A stretch of 57,843 bases of DNA from a virus. Within the stretch, counting starts at the first letter, position 1; each line of letters opens with the position of its first letter. The notes beneath the pieces are model-generated. The model ran no database searches, was not told the origin of the DNA, and was given only the letters and a program-made list of their open reading frames with translations. This document shows, in pieces, positions 30,681 through 39,306 of this stretch. The translations under genes were made by a program, and so were the position numbers. Location: IMG/VR virus record IMGVR_UViG_3300046810_000554, positions 1 through 57,843 of that record. One strand, written 5' to 3'.

Positions 30681-32110
30681 GCAACGACGTTTCCTTCAAG
30701 CGGCCTGAGTACATAGAGGCTCTTGACCGCTGGCTGACCGTTCGTGACGTCTGCGCGGGCCAGCACCGAGTGGTTGACCGGCTGCCGTACATCAACCGGC
30801 ACGACAAGTCAGAAGAGAATATCGAGCGCAACAAGTCGTACCGTGAACGCGCGGTGTTCAAGAACGCTACGGGGCACACCCGAAACGGCCTGATAGGCCT
30901 GGCCTTCCACAAAGATCCAACGCTGACCGCGCCCAAGCCGCTTGAATACCTACAGGACAATGCCAACGGGGCAGGGGTAAGCATTTATCAGCAGTCGCAA
31001 GGCTCTCTGGAGAAGGTGCTGGAGACCGGGCGGCACGGCCTGTTCGTCGACTTCCACGAAGACAGCGGCATTGGCGGGCATGCGGTAATCCTTACTTACT
31101 CAGCCGAGGACATCATCAACTGGCGAACCGGCATGGTGGACGGGCATAACGTTCTGACCATGGTTGTTCTGCGCGAGATGCACGAAGAGGCTGATGGCTT
31201 CGGATTGAAATGTACTGAGCAGTTCCGTGAACTTGCGCTTGGGGATGGAGACAACGAAGACGGCGGCCTGTATGTCTGCCGCGTTTGGCGTCGTAAAGGC
31301 GTGCGCGGCGGCGGCCCTCTCGAAGTGGTTCACGAGTACAAGCCAAAAGGGAAGCAGGGCCGACTCAAGGAGATTCCTTTTACATTCATCGGCGCCCAGA
31401 ACAACGACCCGAGCATTGACGAGTCGCCGCTGTATGACATCGCCATGATCAACCTCGGCCATTACCGTAACAGCGCGGACTATGAGGACAGTGTCTTCTG
31501 GTGTGGACAGGCCCAGCCTTGGATCGGCGGCTTGGATGAGAGTTGGCGCGATGCGATGCAGAAGGACGGCATTTACGTCGGCTCGCGAGCGCCAATGCTG
31601 CTGCCTGCGGGCGGCTCATTCCAATACTCGCAGCCATTGCCCAACACCCTTGTCCGGGAGGCCATGAACGACAAAAACCAGATGATGATCGAGTTGGGTG
31701 CGCGCATGGTCGTGGCTTCACTCGCCGCGAAGACAGCTACAGAGTCACGCGGCGATCAATCTGCGTCCACGTCTGTTCTCGCGACGTGTGTTTCGAACAT
31801 CAATGAGGCTTACACCCGCGCGTTGATGTGGTGTGGCGAGTTCATGGGCTCGAAGGGCAAGACTGCCTACCTGGTCAACCAAGAGTTTGTGGAGCTGTCG
31901 GCTGATCCTCAAATGATCGCCGCCCTGGTTCAGTTGTGGCAGAGCGGCGGGTTCGCGAAGGCCGATCTGCGCGGTTACCTGCGCAAACTTGGTCTGATTG
32001 CACCGGAACGCACCGACCAGCAGATCGATAACGAGATTAGCGAACAGACCGATGGCCTCGGCCTCGATGACGAGGACTTAAACAATGGCCGCCAACCAAG
32101 CGCTGCTTGA
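30677..32110 (+). CDS. Portal protein (DUF4055 type)
   Basis: 477 residues, ATGA overlap with terL. Pattern of the DUF4055 portal group: ERNKSYRERAVFKNATGHTRNGLIGLAFHKDP, VLETGRHGLFVDFHED, LTYSAEDIINWRTG and YRNSADYEDSVFWCGQAQPW. The C-terminal region ends in an acidic, Gln-rich tail. It forms the dodecameric ring at the capsid vertex. Confidence 0.88.
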   Translation: MSNDVSFKRPEYIEALDRWLTVRDVCAGQHRVVDRLPYINRHDKSEENIERNKSYRERAVFKNATGHTRNGLIGLAFHKDPTLTAPKPLEYLQDNANGAGVSIYQQSQGSLEKVLETGRHGLFVDFHEDSGIGGHAVILTYSAEDIINWRTGMVDGHNVLTMVVLREMHEEADGFGLKCTEQFRELALGDGDNEDGGLYVCRVWRRKGVRGGGPLEVVHEYKPKGKQGRLKEIPFTFIGAQNNDPSIDESPLYDIAMINLGHYRNSADYEDSVFWCGQAQPWIGGLDESWRDAMQKDGIYVGSRAPMLLPAGGSFQYSQPLPNTLVREAMNDKNQMMIELGARMVVASLAAKTATESRGDQSASTSVLATCVSNINEAYTRALMWCGEFMGSKGKTAYLVNQEFVELSADPQMIAALVQLWQSGGFAKADLRGYLRKLGLIAPERTDQQIDNEISEQTDGLGLDDEDLNNGRQPSAA

Positions 32111-33161
32111 TGCAACGATTCGGCATGCGGTCTTTCTGGAGCGACTGAAGGCGGGGGAGGTGCAGAAGTTCGCACCGTTCCTCAAGGAAATTGACCGGTC
32201 GTTGCGTGATCGCCTGACCCAGTCGGATATGACCAGCTACACCCGCAAGCGTCTGGAGAAACTTCTCGACGAAGTGGACAGCCTGCTGCTGGGCATATTT
32301 ACCCGGTTCACTGATCAACTGACTCTGGACCTGATTGACCTGGCTACCTACGAAGCCCAGTTCGAAGCGACCAGTCTGACGAGGGCGGCGCCGGTAGGCG
32401 TTAGCTTTGATGCTGTTATGCCGACTGCCACAGCAATCCGGACAGCGGTGATGAGTAACCCGCTCAGCGTGCGGGGTACTGACGGTGGCAAGCTGCTCAA
32501 ACCCTTCATCAAGGACTGGACGACAGCTGAGCGGACGCGCATCACTGGCGCGATCCGGCAGGGATTCTTCGAAGGGCAAACGAACTTCCAGATCATCCAG
32601 AAGATTCGCGGTACTGCTGCGCTGAAGTATGCCGACGGCATCCTGGCCACGACCGACCGGAATGCATCGACAGTTGTTCGCACAGCCATCCAGCACGTTG
32701 CCAGCCAGGCACGTATGGAAACGGCCAATGCGAACAGCGATGTGGTTCCAGAGATCGAGCTGGTTGCAACACTGGATAGCAAGACCAGTCAGGTATGCCG
32801 CAGCCTGGATAAGCGCCGGTTTCCAGTGAGCTCAGGGCCTCGGCCGCCATTTCATCCGAACTGCCGGACAACCTTTGTGATGGTCACGAAGTTCAGCGAA
32901 CTGTTCGCTCAGGGTGCGACAAGAGCGTCGCAAAACGGACAGGTCAGTGCTGACCTCGACTATTACCACTGGCTCCAGCAACAGCCAGCGAGCTTTCAGG
33001 ATCAGGCGATCGGCAAAGCTCGTGGTGCTCTGTTTCGGAATGGCGGACTGAGCGTTCAGAGGTTCGCCGACCTGCAGCTGGATCGGAACTTTGCGCCGCT
33101 GAACCTTGCGCAGATGAAAGCGCTTGAGCCGCTGGCGTTCGAGCGCGCTAATATCGATTGA
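32085..33161 (+). CDS. MuF-like head morphogenesis protein
   Basis: 358 residues, overlapping the portal gene by 26 bp. The N-terminal 200 residues are helical; residues 190-275 have the MuF core: RNASTVVRTAIQHVASQARMETA, VATLDSKTSQVCRSLDKRRFPVSSG and PPFHPNCRTTFV (conserved D, C, H, N, C, R). Minor head protein, possibly injected. Confidence 0.88.
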   Translation: MAANQALLDATIRHAVFLERLKAGEVQKFAPFLKEIDRSLRDRLTQSDMTSYTRKRLEKLLDEVDSLLLGIFTRFTDQLTLDLIDLATYEAQFEATSLTRAAPVGVSFDAVMPTATAIRTAVMSNPLSVRGTDGGKLLKPFIKDWTTAERTRITGAIRQGFFEGQTNFQIIQKIRGTAALKYADGILATTDRNASTVVRTAIQHVASQARMETANANSDVVPEIELVATLDSKTSQVCRSLDKRRFPVSSGPRPPFHPNCRTTFVMVTKFSELFAQGATRASQNGQVSADLDYYHWLQQQPASFQDQAIGKARGALFRNGGLSVQRFADLQLDRNFAPLNLAQMKALEPLAFERANID

Positions 33162-33218
33162 CGTAAGAGGGGCGCGAATCTAGATTCCTTAGCTACGAGA
33201 TTCTTATATGGAATTGCG

Positions 33219-33662
33219 ATGCTGTCCTTCCCGCTTGATCCTGCAATATTTTCAGCCATCGAAAACTTCATCAAGTTCCGGCCTGTAAGGGGGCAGCAGA
33301 GCTCTTTCCGACGAACTGAATACAAGACGGCTCGGCTAACGTTTCTTAATGAAGTGACAAGATTGAAACTGTCCGGAAAAATTACTAACTTGGGTCGATT
33401 TGTAAGAGCGGTTTATGTCCTGCAAATAAATCCGACTCTTTATGCCGAGCATCATAGGTATGTCACTAGATATCAAATCTTGAAGCTGGCAGGTGAGGCC
33501 GGCACAGTGAGCGCTAAAGTTTTGAACAGTGTGTTCAGACTTAAGTACTCGCCGAAAGGGCGTAAAGCGCTACTTGAAATAGAGGCAGAGTTGAAAGAAT
33601 TTTCTGGGAGCTCAAATTTCCAAAAGCAGGATTTTGATGTGCTATCCATGCGTTATTATTGA
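33219..33662 (+). CDS. A+T-rich accessory gene (moron) in the head cluster
   Basis: 147 residues. GC is visibly lower than in its neighbours and codons such as ATA, AAA, TTT and AGA are used. Basic, helical protein (YKTARLTFLNEVTRLKLSGK; RYVTRYQILKLAGEAGTVSA) with no recognised domain. It lies between MuF and scaffold with its own terminator, so it is a late acquisition. The ribosome site is weak. Confidence 0.65.
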   Translation: MLSFPLDPAIFSAIENFIKFRPVRGQQSSFRRTEYKTARLTFLNEVTRLKLSGKITNLGRFVRAVYVLQINPTLYAEHHRYVTRYQILKLAGEAGTVSAKVLNSVFRLKYSPKGRKALLEIEAELKEFSGSSNFQKQDFDVLSMRYY

Positions 33663-33681
33663 GATTATTTATCGAATTATG

Positions 33682-33704
33682 AACCCGCTTCGGCGGGTTT
33701 TTTT
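33682..33704 (+). terminator. Terminator after the accessory gene
   Basis: AACCCGC-TTCG-GCGGGTT (33682-33699) followed by a seven-T run; UUCG tetraloop. Confidence 0.9.
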
Positions 33705-33747
33705 ATGCCTGTAAAGCAGGCAATTCATTCCCAAGGGGTGCATCACC

Positions 33748-34476
33748 GTGGCAGAAGAAAACGAAATCGACTTGGAAAATCCGGCAATCAAGGCCGCTAT
33801 CGCGACTGCCGTCGAAGCATCCGTATCAGGTCTGAAGACAAAAAACTCCGAGCTGCTGGGCAAGTTGAAGGACACGTCCACCAAGCTGACGCAGTTCGAA
33901 ACCCAGTTTGAAGGCATCGACATTGACGCCGTCAAAGGCCTGCTCAGCCGTGCCGGGCAGGACGAAGAAACCAAGCTGCTGACAGAGGGCAGGGTGGATG
34001 AGGTCTTCAACAAGCGCACCGAGCGCCTGCGCGGCGATTACGACAAGCAGTTGAAGGCTGTAAGCGATCGTGCATCGAAGGCTGAGGCGTTCGCTGCCAA
34101 GTTCCAGGGCAAAGTCCTCGGCGACTCGGTACGCGGCGCGGCTCTCAAGGCCGGTGCGCTCCCTGAAGCAACAGACGACATCATCCTGCGCGCCAAAGGC
34201 GTGTTCTCACTGAACGACGAGGGCGAAGCAGTCGCTGTCGATGAGTCCGGACAGACCATCCTCGGCAAAGACGGCAAGACCCCTCTGACTCCGCTCGAAT
34301 GGGCGGAATCCTTGCGCGAAAGCGCGCCTCACCTGTGGCCAAGGGCCTCGGGAACGAATGCCCCGGGCGGGGGTAGCGGCCAGGCTGCATTGAAGCGCTC
34401 CGAAATGTCAGCCACGCAAAAGCGCGACTACCAGCGCAAGCATGGCCAAACCGCATTCCTGCAATTGCCCAAGTAA
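33748..34476 (+). CDS. Capsid scaffold-like protein
   Basis: 242 residues from a GTG at 33748 (AAGGGG upstream). An acidic N-terminus, a central coiled coil (SGLKTKNSELLGKLKDTSTK; YDKQLKAVSDRASKAEAFAA) and a C-terminal tail ending QRKHGQTAFLQLPK. Place directly before the major capsid gene and composition fit a scaffolding protein. Confidence 0.75.
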   Translation: MAEENEIDLENPAIKAAIATAVEASVSGLKTKNSELLGKLKDTSTKLTQFETQFEGIDIDAVKGLLSRAGQDEETKLLTEGRVDEVFNKRTERLRGDYDKQLKAVSDRASKAEAFAAKFQGKVLGDSVRGAALKAGALPEATDDIILRAKGVFSLNDEGEAVAVDESGQTILGKDGKTPLTPLEWAESLRESAPHLWPRASGTNAPGGGSGQAALKRSEMSATQKRDYQRKHGQTAFLQLPK

Positions 34477-34488
34477 GGGGATTCACCC

Positions 34489-35439
34489 ATGGCTACAACT
34501 GTTAACAGCGATCTGATCATCTACAACGATGAAGCTCAGACCGCTTACCTCGAACGCGTTCAGGACAACCTGGACATCTTCAACGAATCGTCCAACGGCG
34601 CGATCATCCTCGACAACGAGCTGATCGAAGGCGACTTCCGCAAGCGTGCCTTCTATAAGCTGGCAGGCTCGCTGGATCATCGCGACGTCAACTCTGAGGC
34701 GAAGGTCGTCGCCAAGAAGATCAGTGCTGGTGAAGCGGTAGGCGTCAAAGCCCCTTGGAAATACGGTCCTTACCAAACCACCGAAGAGGCTTTCAAGCGT
34801 CGCGGTCGCCCGGTGGAAGAGTTCTCCCAGATCATCGGCCAAGACGTGGCTGATGCAACACTGGAAGGCTTCGTCCAGTACGCAACTGCTGCCCTGCGCG
34901 CATCCATCGGTTCCAACCCGGGCATGGTCGTTGAGGCCAGCATCGAAACCGATGGCAAGAAGACACTGACCCGCGGCATGCGCAAGTTTGGTGACAAGTT
35001 CGGCCGTATCGCACTGTGGGTCATGCACTCGTCTGCTTACTTCGACATTGTTGACGAAGCGATCACCAACAAGCTGTACGAAGAAGCCGGTGTCGTGATC
35101 TACGGTGGCCTGCCGGGCACTCTGGGTAAGCCAGTGTTGGTTACCGACACGGCTCCGGTGGACGTGATCTTCGGTCTGCTGCCGAACGCAGTGACCATCA
35201 CTGAGTCGCAAGCGCCTGGCTTCCGCTCGTACGAAGTGAACGACGAAGAAAACCTTGGCATCGGCTACCGCGCCGAGGGCGTCGTCAACATCGACGTGCT
35301 GGGTTACAGCTGGAAGGAAACCGCCGGCGGCGCGAACCCATCGCTCGCCGCAGTTGGCTCTTCGGCTAACTGGGCCAAGCATTCCACCAGCGACAAGGTA
35401 ACTGCTGGCGTGATGATCGAACTCACCCCGGCTGCGTAA
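34489..35439 (+). CDS. Major capsid protein
   Basis: 316 residues. NSDLIIYNDEAQTAYLERVQDNLDIFNESSNGAIIL, then KRRGRPVEEFSQIIGQDVAD, WVMHSSAYFDIVDE and LLPNAVTITESQAPGFRSYEV match the major capsid family of lambda-like Pseudomonas phages. Codon use is strongly biased to C/G-ending host-preferred codons, as expected of a highly expressed gene. Confidence 0.9.
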   Translation: MATTVNSDLIIYNDEAQTAYLERVQDNLDIFNESSNGAIILDNELIEGDFRKRAFYKLAGSLDHRDVNSEAKVVAKKISAGEAVGVKAPWKYGPYQTTEEAFKRRGRPVEEFSQIIGQDVADATLEGFVQYATAALRASIGSNPGMVVEASIETDGKKTLTRGMRKFGDKFGRIALWVMHSSAYFDIVDEAITNKLYEEAGVVIYGGLPGTLGKPVLVTDTAPVDVIFGLLPNAVTITESQAPGFRSYEVNDEENLGIGYRAEGVVNIDVLGYSWKETAGGANPSLAAVGSSANWAKHSTSDKVTAGVMIELTPAA

Positions 35440-35484
35440 GCCATCCAACGGTGCGGTCAGCAATGGCCGCCACGGGAGAACATC

Positions 35485-35913
35485 ATGGAACTCGTTTACA
35501 GTAACCAGCGCGGCGACTTCGATCCGAACAAGCGTTACCGCAATCCGGATCTGTTCCGGAACGTCGAACGCGGCGTGACTAAGGTCACTGTGGTTGGCGA
35601 TTACCCTGAGATCGTCGAGGCCTACAAGGCTATCGAAATCGACGTGGACGTCGAAACCCGCAAGACCCCGGTCAAGGGCAAGACAAAGGCCGCTGAAAAA
35701 ACTCCTGCGAAGCCGGGCAAGGGCGCAACCAAGCCCGAGTCTAACGGCACTCTGCAAGATGGCACCACTGCAGAGCCTGTCTACATTCCGAAGCTGGAAG
35801 CGGATAATCAGTGGATCATCATCACCCGCGACGGCGTGCGCTTCAGTGATTTCGCTGGCGATGAAGCCGCCGCCAAAGCTGAAGCTGACCGCCTGAACAA
35901 CATCAAGGAATAA
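35485..35913 (+). CDS. Head-region protein of unknown function
   Basis: 142 residues, GGGAG before ATG. N-terminal domain (FDPNKRYRNPDLFRNVERGVTKVTVVGDYPEI), a Lys/Pro/Ala linker (KTKAAEKTPAKPGKGATKPE) and a C-terminal strand-helix part. Located between capsid and connector; possible capsid decoration or connector. Confidence 0.6.
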   Translation: MELVYSNQRGDFDPNKRYRNPDLFRNVERGVTKVTVVGDYPEIVEAYKAIEIDVDVETRKTPVKGKTKAAEKTPAKPGKGATKPESNGTLQDGTTAEPVYIPKLEADNQWIIITRDGVRFSDFAGDEAAAKAEADRLNNIKE

Positions 35914-35916
35914 CCC

Positions 35917-36417
35917 ATGCTCATTGTCGAGGACGGCACCGGCAAGTCGGACGCCGAAAGCTATGCAACCGCTGAGGACCTGGCCCTCTATGCCATGAAA
36001 TTCGGCGTAGCGATCCCGGTCGAAGAGGTCGCACAGGAAGCCTTGCTGCGCCGGGCCGCCTTGGCAATGGATGGGATGACATGGAAGGGACGTAAATCCT
36101 CCGGCGACCAGGCGTTGTCCTGGCCTCGTCGGGAGATTCGCCTTGATGGCGAGAACAAGCCGGAGCGTTATTTACCGGCAAGAATTCAATACGGTCAGAT
36201 GGCTCTGGCCGCGGAGATATACAAAGACGACATCGAACCGATTGACCAGCGCAAAGGCGCGGTGATCAAGGACAAGGTCGATGGGGCTGTCGAACGTGAG
36301 TATGCGGTTATCAGTAACACCAGCAACCGTTTGCTGCCCGCTGCGCCGGATCGACCGAGCGCTACTCAGTTTGCCGATTACCAGCTGAAGCGCGGGCTGT
36401 TCGCGGTTCGTGCGTAG
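35917..36417 (+). CDS. Head-tail connector (DnaT-like family)
   Basis: 166 residues. IVEDGTGKSDAESYATAEDLALYAMKFG and LSWPRREIRLDGENKPERYLPARIQYGQMALAAEIY are typical of the phage 'DnaT-like ssDNA-binding' family. These are structurally connector/completion proteins rather than replication factors. The gene starts 3 bp after the previous stop. Confidence 0.8.
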   Translation: MLIVEDGTGKSDAESYATAEDLALYAMKFGVAIPVEEVAQEALLRRAALAMDGMTWKGRKSSGDQALSWPRREIRLDGENKPERYLPARIQYGQMALAAEIYKDDIEPIDQRKGAVIKDKVDGAVEREYAVISNTSNRLLPAAPDRPSATQFADYQLKRGLFAVRA

Positions 36418-36453
36418 TGATAGCGTGGCGCCTCCATTTGCAGGAGTGATGCT

Positions 36454-36654
36454 ATGAGCGATGCACAGGAAGCTGGGAAAATTGACTTCGCCCTTATTGC
36501 GGACGAAGAAAAGATCGCTTGGGATGAGTACGCCGCTGCCGCTATCAGTGGGCGTTTGGCTGGTCGTGATGGGACTGGTTCGACTGGTGCAATCGTATCT
36601 AAAGCGGCTGCAATTGCTGACGCTATGCTGCTCGAACGAATGAACCGATTCTAA
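36454..36654 (+). CDS. 66-residue hypothetical protein
   Basis: AGGAG before ATG. Acidic helical N-terminus (GKIDFALIADEEKIAWDEYAAAAISG) and a Gly/Ser linker. Short proteins of this type lie in the connector cluster of many Pseudomonas prophages. Function unknown. Confidence 0.55.
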   Translation: MSDAQEAGKIDFALIADEEKIAWDEYAAAAISGRLAGRDGTGSTGAIVSKAAAIADAMLLERMNRF

Positions 36655-36678
36655 CATTACAGATGAGATGGAGCCCTC

Positions 36679-37047
36679 ATGGCCTTTTACGAAGAAATGG
36701 CCGTGATGGCTCTCGATCTCATCACCGAGTTCGGCCAGCCGGTCACCATCCGCGACGTTACGAAAGGCGTCTACGACCCGAGCAAGGGCGGCACGGCACC
36801 AGACGCCATCACTGAGCGCACAGCCCAGGGCATCATGCTCGACTTCACTGGTGATGAGTTCCAAACCAACACGCTGATCAAGGTGGGTGACAAGAAGCTG
36901 AAGCTCGCCGCGAAAGGCCTGGATCAGCCGCCGACGCTGCTCAGCAAAGTCATTGTGCAAGGCCGCACCTGGTCAATCATCCCGCCGCTGAAAGAGATCA
37001 CCCCAGCCGGGACGCCGCTGCTCTATGAGCTGCAGGTCAGAGCATGA
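36679..37047 (+). CDS. Head-tail joining protein
   Basis: 122 residues, GGAG before ATG. LITEFGQPVTIRDVTKGVYDPSKGG and VQGRTWSIIPPLKEITPAGTPLLYELQVRA are typical of phage head-closure/stopper proteins. ATGA overlap with the next gene supports one connector operon. Confidence 0.7.
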   Translation: MAFYEEMAVMALDLITEFGQPVTIRDVTKGVYDPSKGGTAPDAITERTAQGIMLDFTGDEFQTNTLIKVGDKKLKLAAKGLDQPPTLLSKVIVQGRTWSIIPPLKEITPAGTPLLYELQVRA

Positions 37048-37466
37048 ACAAGTATTCCGGTCGGCAGGGAGGCTTCGCGCTACAGCTCGCAGAGTTTGCA
37101 GAGCAGGCGAAGGAAGCGGTCGACGCCAGTCTGCGCGAGATCGTCATCGAGCTTGGCAACTCGCTGATACGAATGTCGCCGGTTGATACCGGCCGATTCC
37201 GTGGGAACTGGCAGTTCAGCATTGAAGCTCCGGCCTCTGGCACGCTTTCGACACTGGACCCTACAGGCTCAGACGCTACCGCTCGCATTGCGGGTGACTC
37301 GATTCTGTTCAAGGCAGGCGAGACAGCCTTCATCGTCAACAACCTGCCTTATGCGATCCCTCTCGAATATGGCCATTCCGATCAGGCTCCACAGGGCATG
37401 GTCAGGATTACCCAGGCACGCTTTCAGCAAATCGTGCTGGAGGCCATCAGGAATAACCAGGTATGA
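37044..37466 (+). CDS. HK97 gp10-like tail-completion protein
   Basis: 140 residues. LIRMSPVDTGRFRGNWQFSI and NNLPYAIPLEYGHSDQAPQGMVRITQARF are the diagnostic HK97 gp10 motifs. Required for joining the tail to the head. Coupled by ATGA at both ends. Confidence 0.88.
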   Translation: MNKYSGRQGGFALQLAEFAEQAKEAVDASLREIVIELGNSLIRMSPVDTGRFRGNWQFSIEAPASGTLSTLDPTGSDATARIAGDSILFKAGETAFIVNNLPYAIPLEYGHSDQAPQGMVRITQARFQQIVLEAIRNNQV

Positions 37467-37873
37467 GCCATAAGATCATCCGCTCACTGTTCGAGATGCG
37501 CCTTGCTGCGTGGGCTGCCGATCGCGGGCTGCGCGTCGCGTACCAGGGCGTGAACTTCACCCCTGCATCGGACGAGACCTACCTGAGCGCCTTCATGCTC
37601 CCGGCCGGGACCAACACCGAAACGCTGGCGGGCGATCACCGGGTCTATACCGGGGTCTTCCAGATCAACGTCGTAACGCCCGTCGGTAACGGCACAGGCG
37701 ATGCCGAGGGCCTGGTCGATGAACTGGCCGAACTGTTCCCGGCTTTCCTCCGGCTCATGCAGGACACCTTCGAGGTGATCGTGATGACTCCGGTAGAGCC
37801 GGGGCCGCCAATCACCGGCGACACCACGCTCACCGTCTCGGCCTCGTTTCAGTACCGAGCTGACACCGACTAA
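37463..37873 (+). CDS. Tail terminator (DUF4128 type)
   Basis: 136 residues. IIRSLFEMRLAAWAADRGLRVAYQGVNFTP and the FQINVVTPVGNGTGDAEGLVDELAELFP stretch fit the DUF4128 tail-terminator family (lambda gpU role), which caps the finished tail tube. Followed by a terminator before the tube gene. Confidence 0.82.
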   Translation: MSHKIIRSLFEMRLAAWAADRGLRVAYQGVNFTPASDETYLSAFMLPAGTNTETLAGDHRVYTGVFQINVVTPVGNGTGDAEGLVDELAELFPAFLRLMQDTFEVIVMTPVEPGPPITGDTTLTVSASFQYRADTD

Positions 37874-37894
37874 TTCGCCCGTTGGGCAAACCCG

Positions 37895-37918
37895 AACCCG
37901 CCATTGAGCGGGTTTTTC
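37895..37918 (+). terminator. Terminator before the tail tube gene
   Basis: AACCCGC (37895-37901) pairs with GCGGGTT (37908-37914), then TTTT. Confidence 0.85.
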
Positions 37919-37941
37919 ATTTCTGAAAAGAGGAAACACCA

Positions 37942-38598
37942 ATGGCCGGCATCCAAATGCCCAACGGCGCAACCTTCGAGATTGCAGCCGCGTACGGTCC
38001 TGCAATCCCATTCACCGCCCTGACGAATGCAAGTCCGGCAGTTGCTACGGCCGCAGCGCACGGCTTGGCTGAGGGCGACATAATCGCGGTCGATTCCGGC
38101 TGGACTCGGCTTGATGGCCGTGGCGTGCGAGTCGGTGCAATCGCCAGCGGCACTTTTGCTCTGGGCAACGTCAACACTACTAGCACCCAGCAGTACCCGG
38201 CCGGCTCTGGCATTGGCTCGGTTCGCGAAGTCACAAGCTTCACTGAGATCTCCCAAATCACCGAACTGAACTCAACTGGCGGTGATCAGCAATTCCTGAC
38301 CTTCGGCTTCTTGGCTGACGATGATGACCGCCAGATGCCGACCACGAAAAACCCCATTACGCTGACCATCACTGTCGCGGATGACCCGGCAAAACCGTAT
38401 GTGGATGTCTGTGAAGATGCGGACCAAGACAAGCAGGCGCGACTTCTGCGACTGAACCTGCCTGGCGGCAGCAGCATTGTTTACAACGGCTATGTCTCGA
38501 TCACGTCCACTCCTGCCATGTCTCGAAACAACCTGATGACCCGCGTCATCACCGTCGCGCTGACTGGTCGTCCAACCCGCTACGCGGCGAGCGCGTAA
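37942..38598 (+). CDS. Major tail tube protein
   Basis: 218 residues of the lambda V-like tube family. MAGIQMPNGATFEIAAAYGP, VREVTSFTEISQITELNSTGGDQQFLTFGFLADDDDRQMPTTKNP and the C-terminal VITVALTGRPTRY fit. It precedes the chaperone and tape-measure genes in canonical order. Confidence 0.85.
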   Translation: MAGIQMPNGATFEIAAAYGPAIPFTALTNASPAVATAAAHGLAEGDIIAVDSGWTRLDGRGVRVGAIASGTFALGNVNTTSTQQYPAGSGIGSVREVTSFTEISQITELNSTGGDQQFLTFGFLADDDDRQMPTTKNPITLTITVADDPAKPYVDVCEDADQDKQARLLRLNLPGGSSIVYNGYVSITSTPAMSRNNLMTRVITVALTGRPTRYAASA

Positions 38599-38601
38599 AC
38601 C

Positions 38602-38985
38602 ATGGCGAAGATCAAGATTGCCCAGACTCCGACCTTCAAGGGGAAGGTCGGCATCCCGCGCGTGGGGGGGAAGCCTGAAGAGGTGGATTTCACCTTCATT
38701 TACATGGATCGCTTGGCACTGTCCGCGCTGTTCGACAAGTGGAACAAGCTGCGCGATGAGCATGCCCTTAAGGTCAAAGAAGAAAGCATGACGTGGCAGG
38801 AAGCGACGGCTTCAGAGATCGAGCTACAGGTCTCTCAGGTCAAAGACATCGTTTCGGGCTGGGGTTTCGACGACAAATTCACCGATGAGGCAATCACCGC
38901 CCTGGTGACTACCTGCATCGGCGCGCCTCAGGCCGTGCTCGATGCCTATCAAGGCGCTTACAACCCGGCCCGCATGGGAAACTGA
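38602..38985 (+). CDS. Tail assembly chaperone (gpG-like), zero-frame product
   Basis: 127 residues. KPEEVDFTFIYMDRLALSALFDKWNKLRDEH and VSGWGFDDKFTDEAITALVTTCIGAPQAVLDAY match phage tail assembly chaperones. The stop at 38983-38985 directly follows the slippery heptamer GGGAAAC, so some ribosomes shift to -1 and make a longer protein. The short and long forms bind the tape measure during tail assembly. Confidence 0.85.
   Translation: MAKIKIAQTPTFKGKVGIPRVGGKPEEVDFTFIYMDRLALSALFDKWNKLRDEHALKVKEESMTWQEATASEIELQVSQVKDIVSGWGFDDKFTDEAITALVTTCIGAPQAVLDAYQGAYNPARMGN
38976..38982 (+). promoter_or_regulatory. Programmed -1 frameshift site G GGA AAC
   Basis: The heptamer has the X-XXY-YYZ form in the zero frame (GGA AAC) immediately before the UGA stop. 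A GC-rich palindromic stretch (GGCGGCCCGGGCC, 38990-39002) follows and could stimulate slippage. Lambda G/GT uses GGGAAAG at the equivalent place. Confidence 0.88.
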
Positions 38986-39296
38986 CAGGGGCGGCCCGGG
39001 CCCTCTATGAGCCTGGGCCGTCCGATGCAGATCTTGCAGCTTTCGGTCTGACGAAGGCTGATATCCCGGATGTTGAATTCGAGGTGTGGCCAGACATCTG
39101 GCCTGCCTTCCTCCTGTTCGAAGCAATGTCCACGCAATGGCGTGTCGGGATGGGCGGGCCTATTGGCCTGGACTACACCGCAATCTCGACTGTAGCCCAG
39201 ATGTTGGGAATGAAAAAAAAAGACACCACCAAAGCATTCCAAGACATTCGTGTCATGGAGGCCGAAGCCATGCTCGTTATGAGCGAATCGAAGTAA
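38982..39296 (+). CDS. Frameshift extension of the tail chaperone (gpT-like, DUF1799-like)
   Basis: After -1 slippage translation continues LTGAARALYEPGPSDADLAA, through EFEVWPDIWPAFLLFEAMSTQWRVG, to the stop at 39296, giving a 231-residue fusion. The extension has no start codon or ribosome site of its own near 38985, yet is clearly coding: the W-P-E-N-W-like motif and the GGPIGLDYTAISTVAQMLGM stretch match DUF1799-type tail proteins. A separate ATG at 39126 is unsupported. Confidence 0.85.
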   Translation: MTGAARALYEPGPSDADLAAFGLTKADIPDVEFEVWPDIWPAFLLFEAMSTQWRVGMGGPIGLDYTAISTVAQMLGMKKKDTTKAFQDIRVMEAEAMLVMSESK

Positions 39297-39306
39297 CGGA
39301 GCATGC

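Noticed and set aside
30658-31346. Several minus-strand frames over the portal gene
   Set aside because: Shadows of the portal coding sequence.
34483-35757. 424-codon minus-strand open frame across the major capsid gene
   Set aside because: Exact antisense shadow of the highly codon-biased capsid gene; no ribosome site and implausible composition.
36172-36960. 262-codon minus-strand frame across the connector genes
   Set aside because: Crosses three well-supported plus-strand genes and an intergenic gap; shadow.
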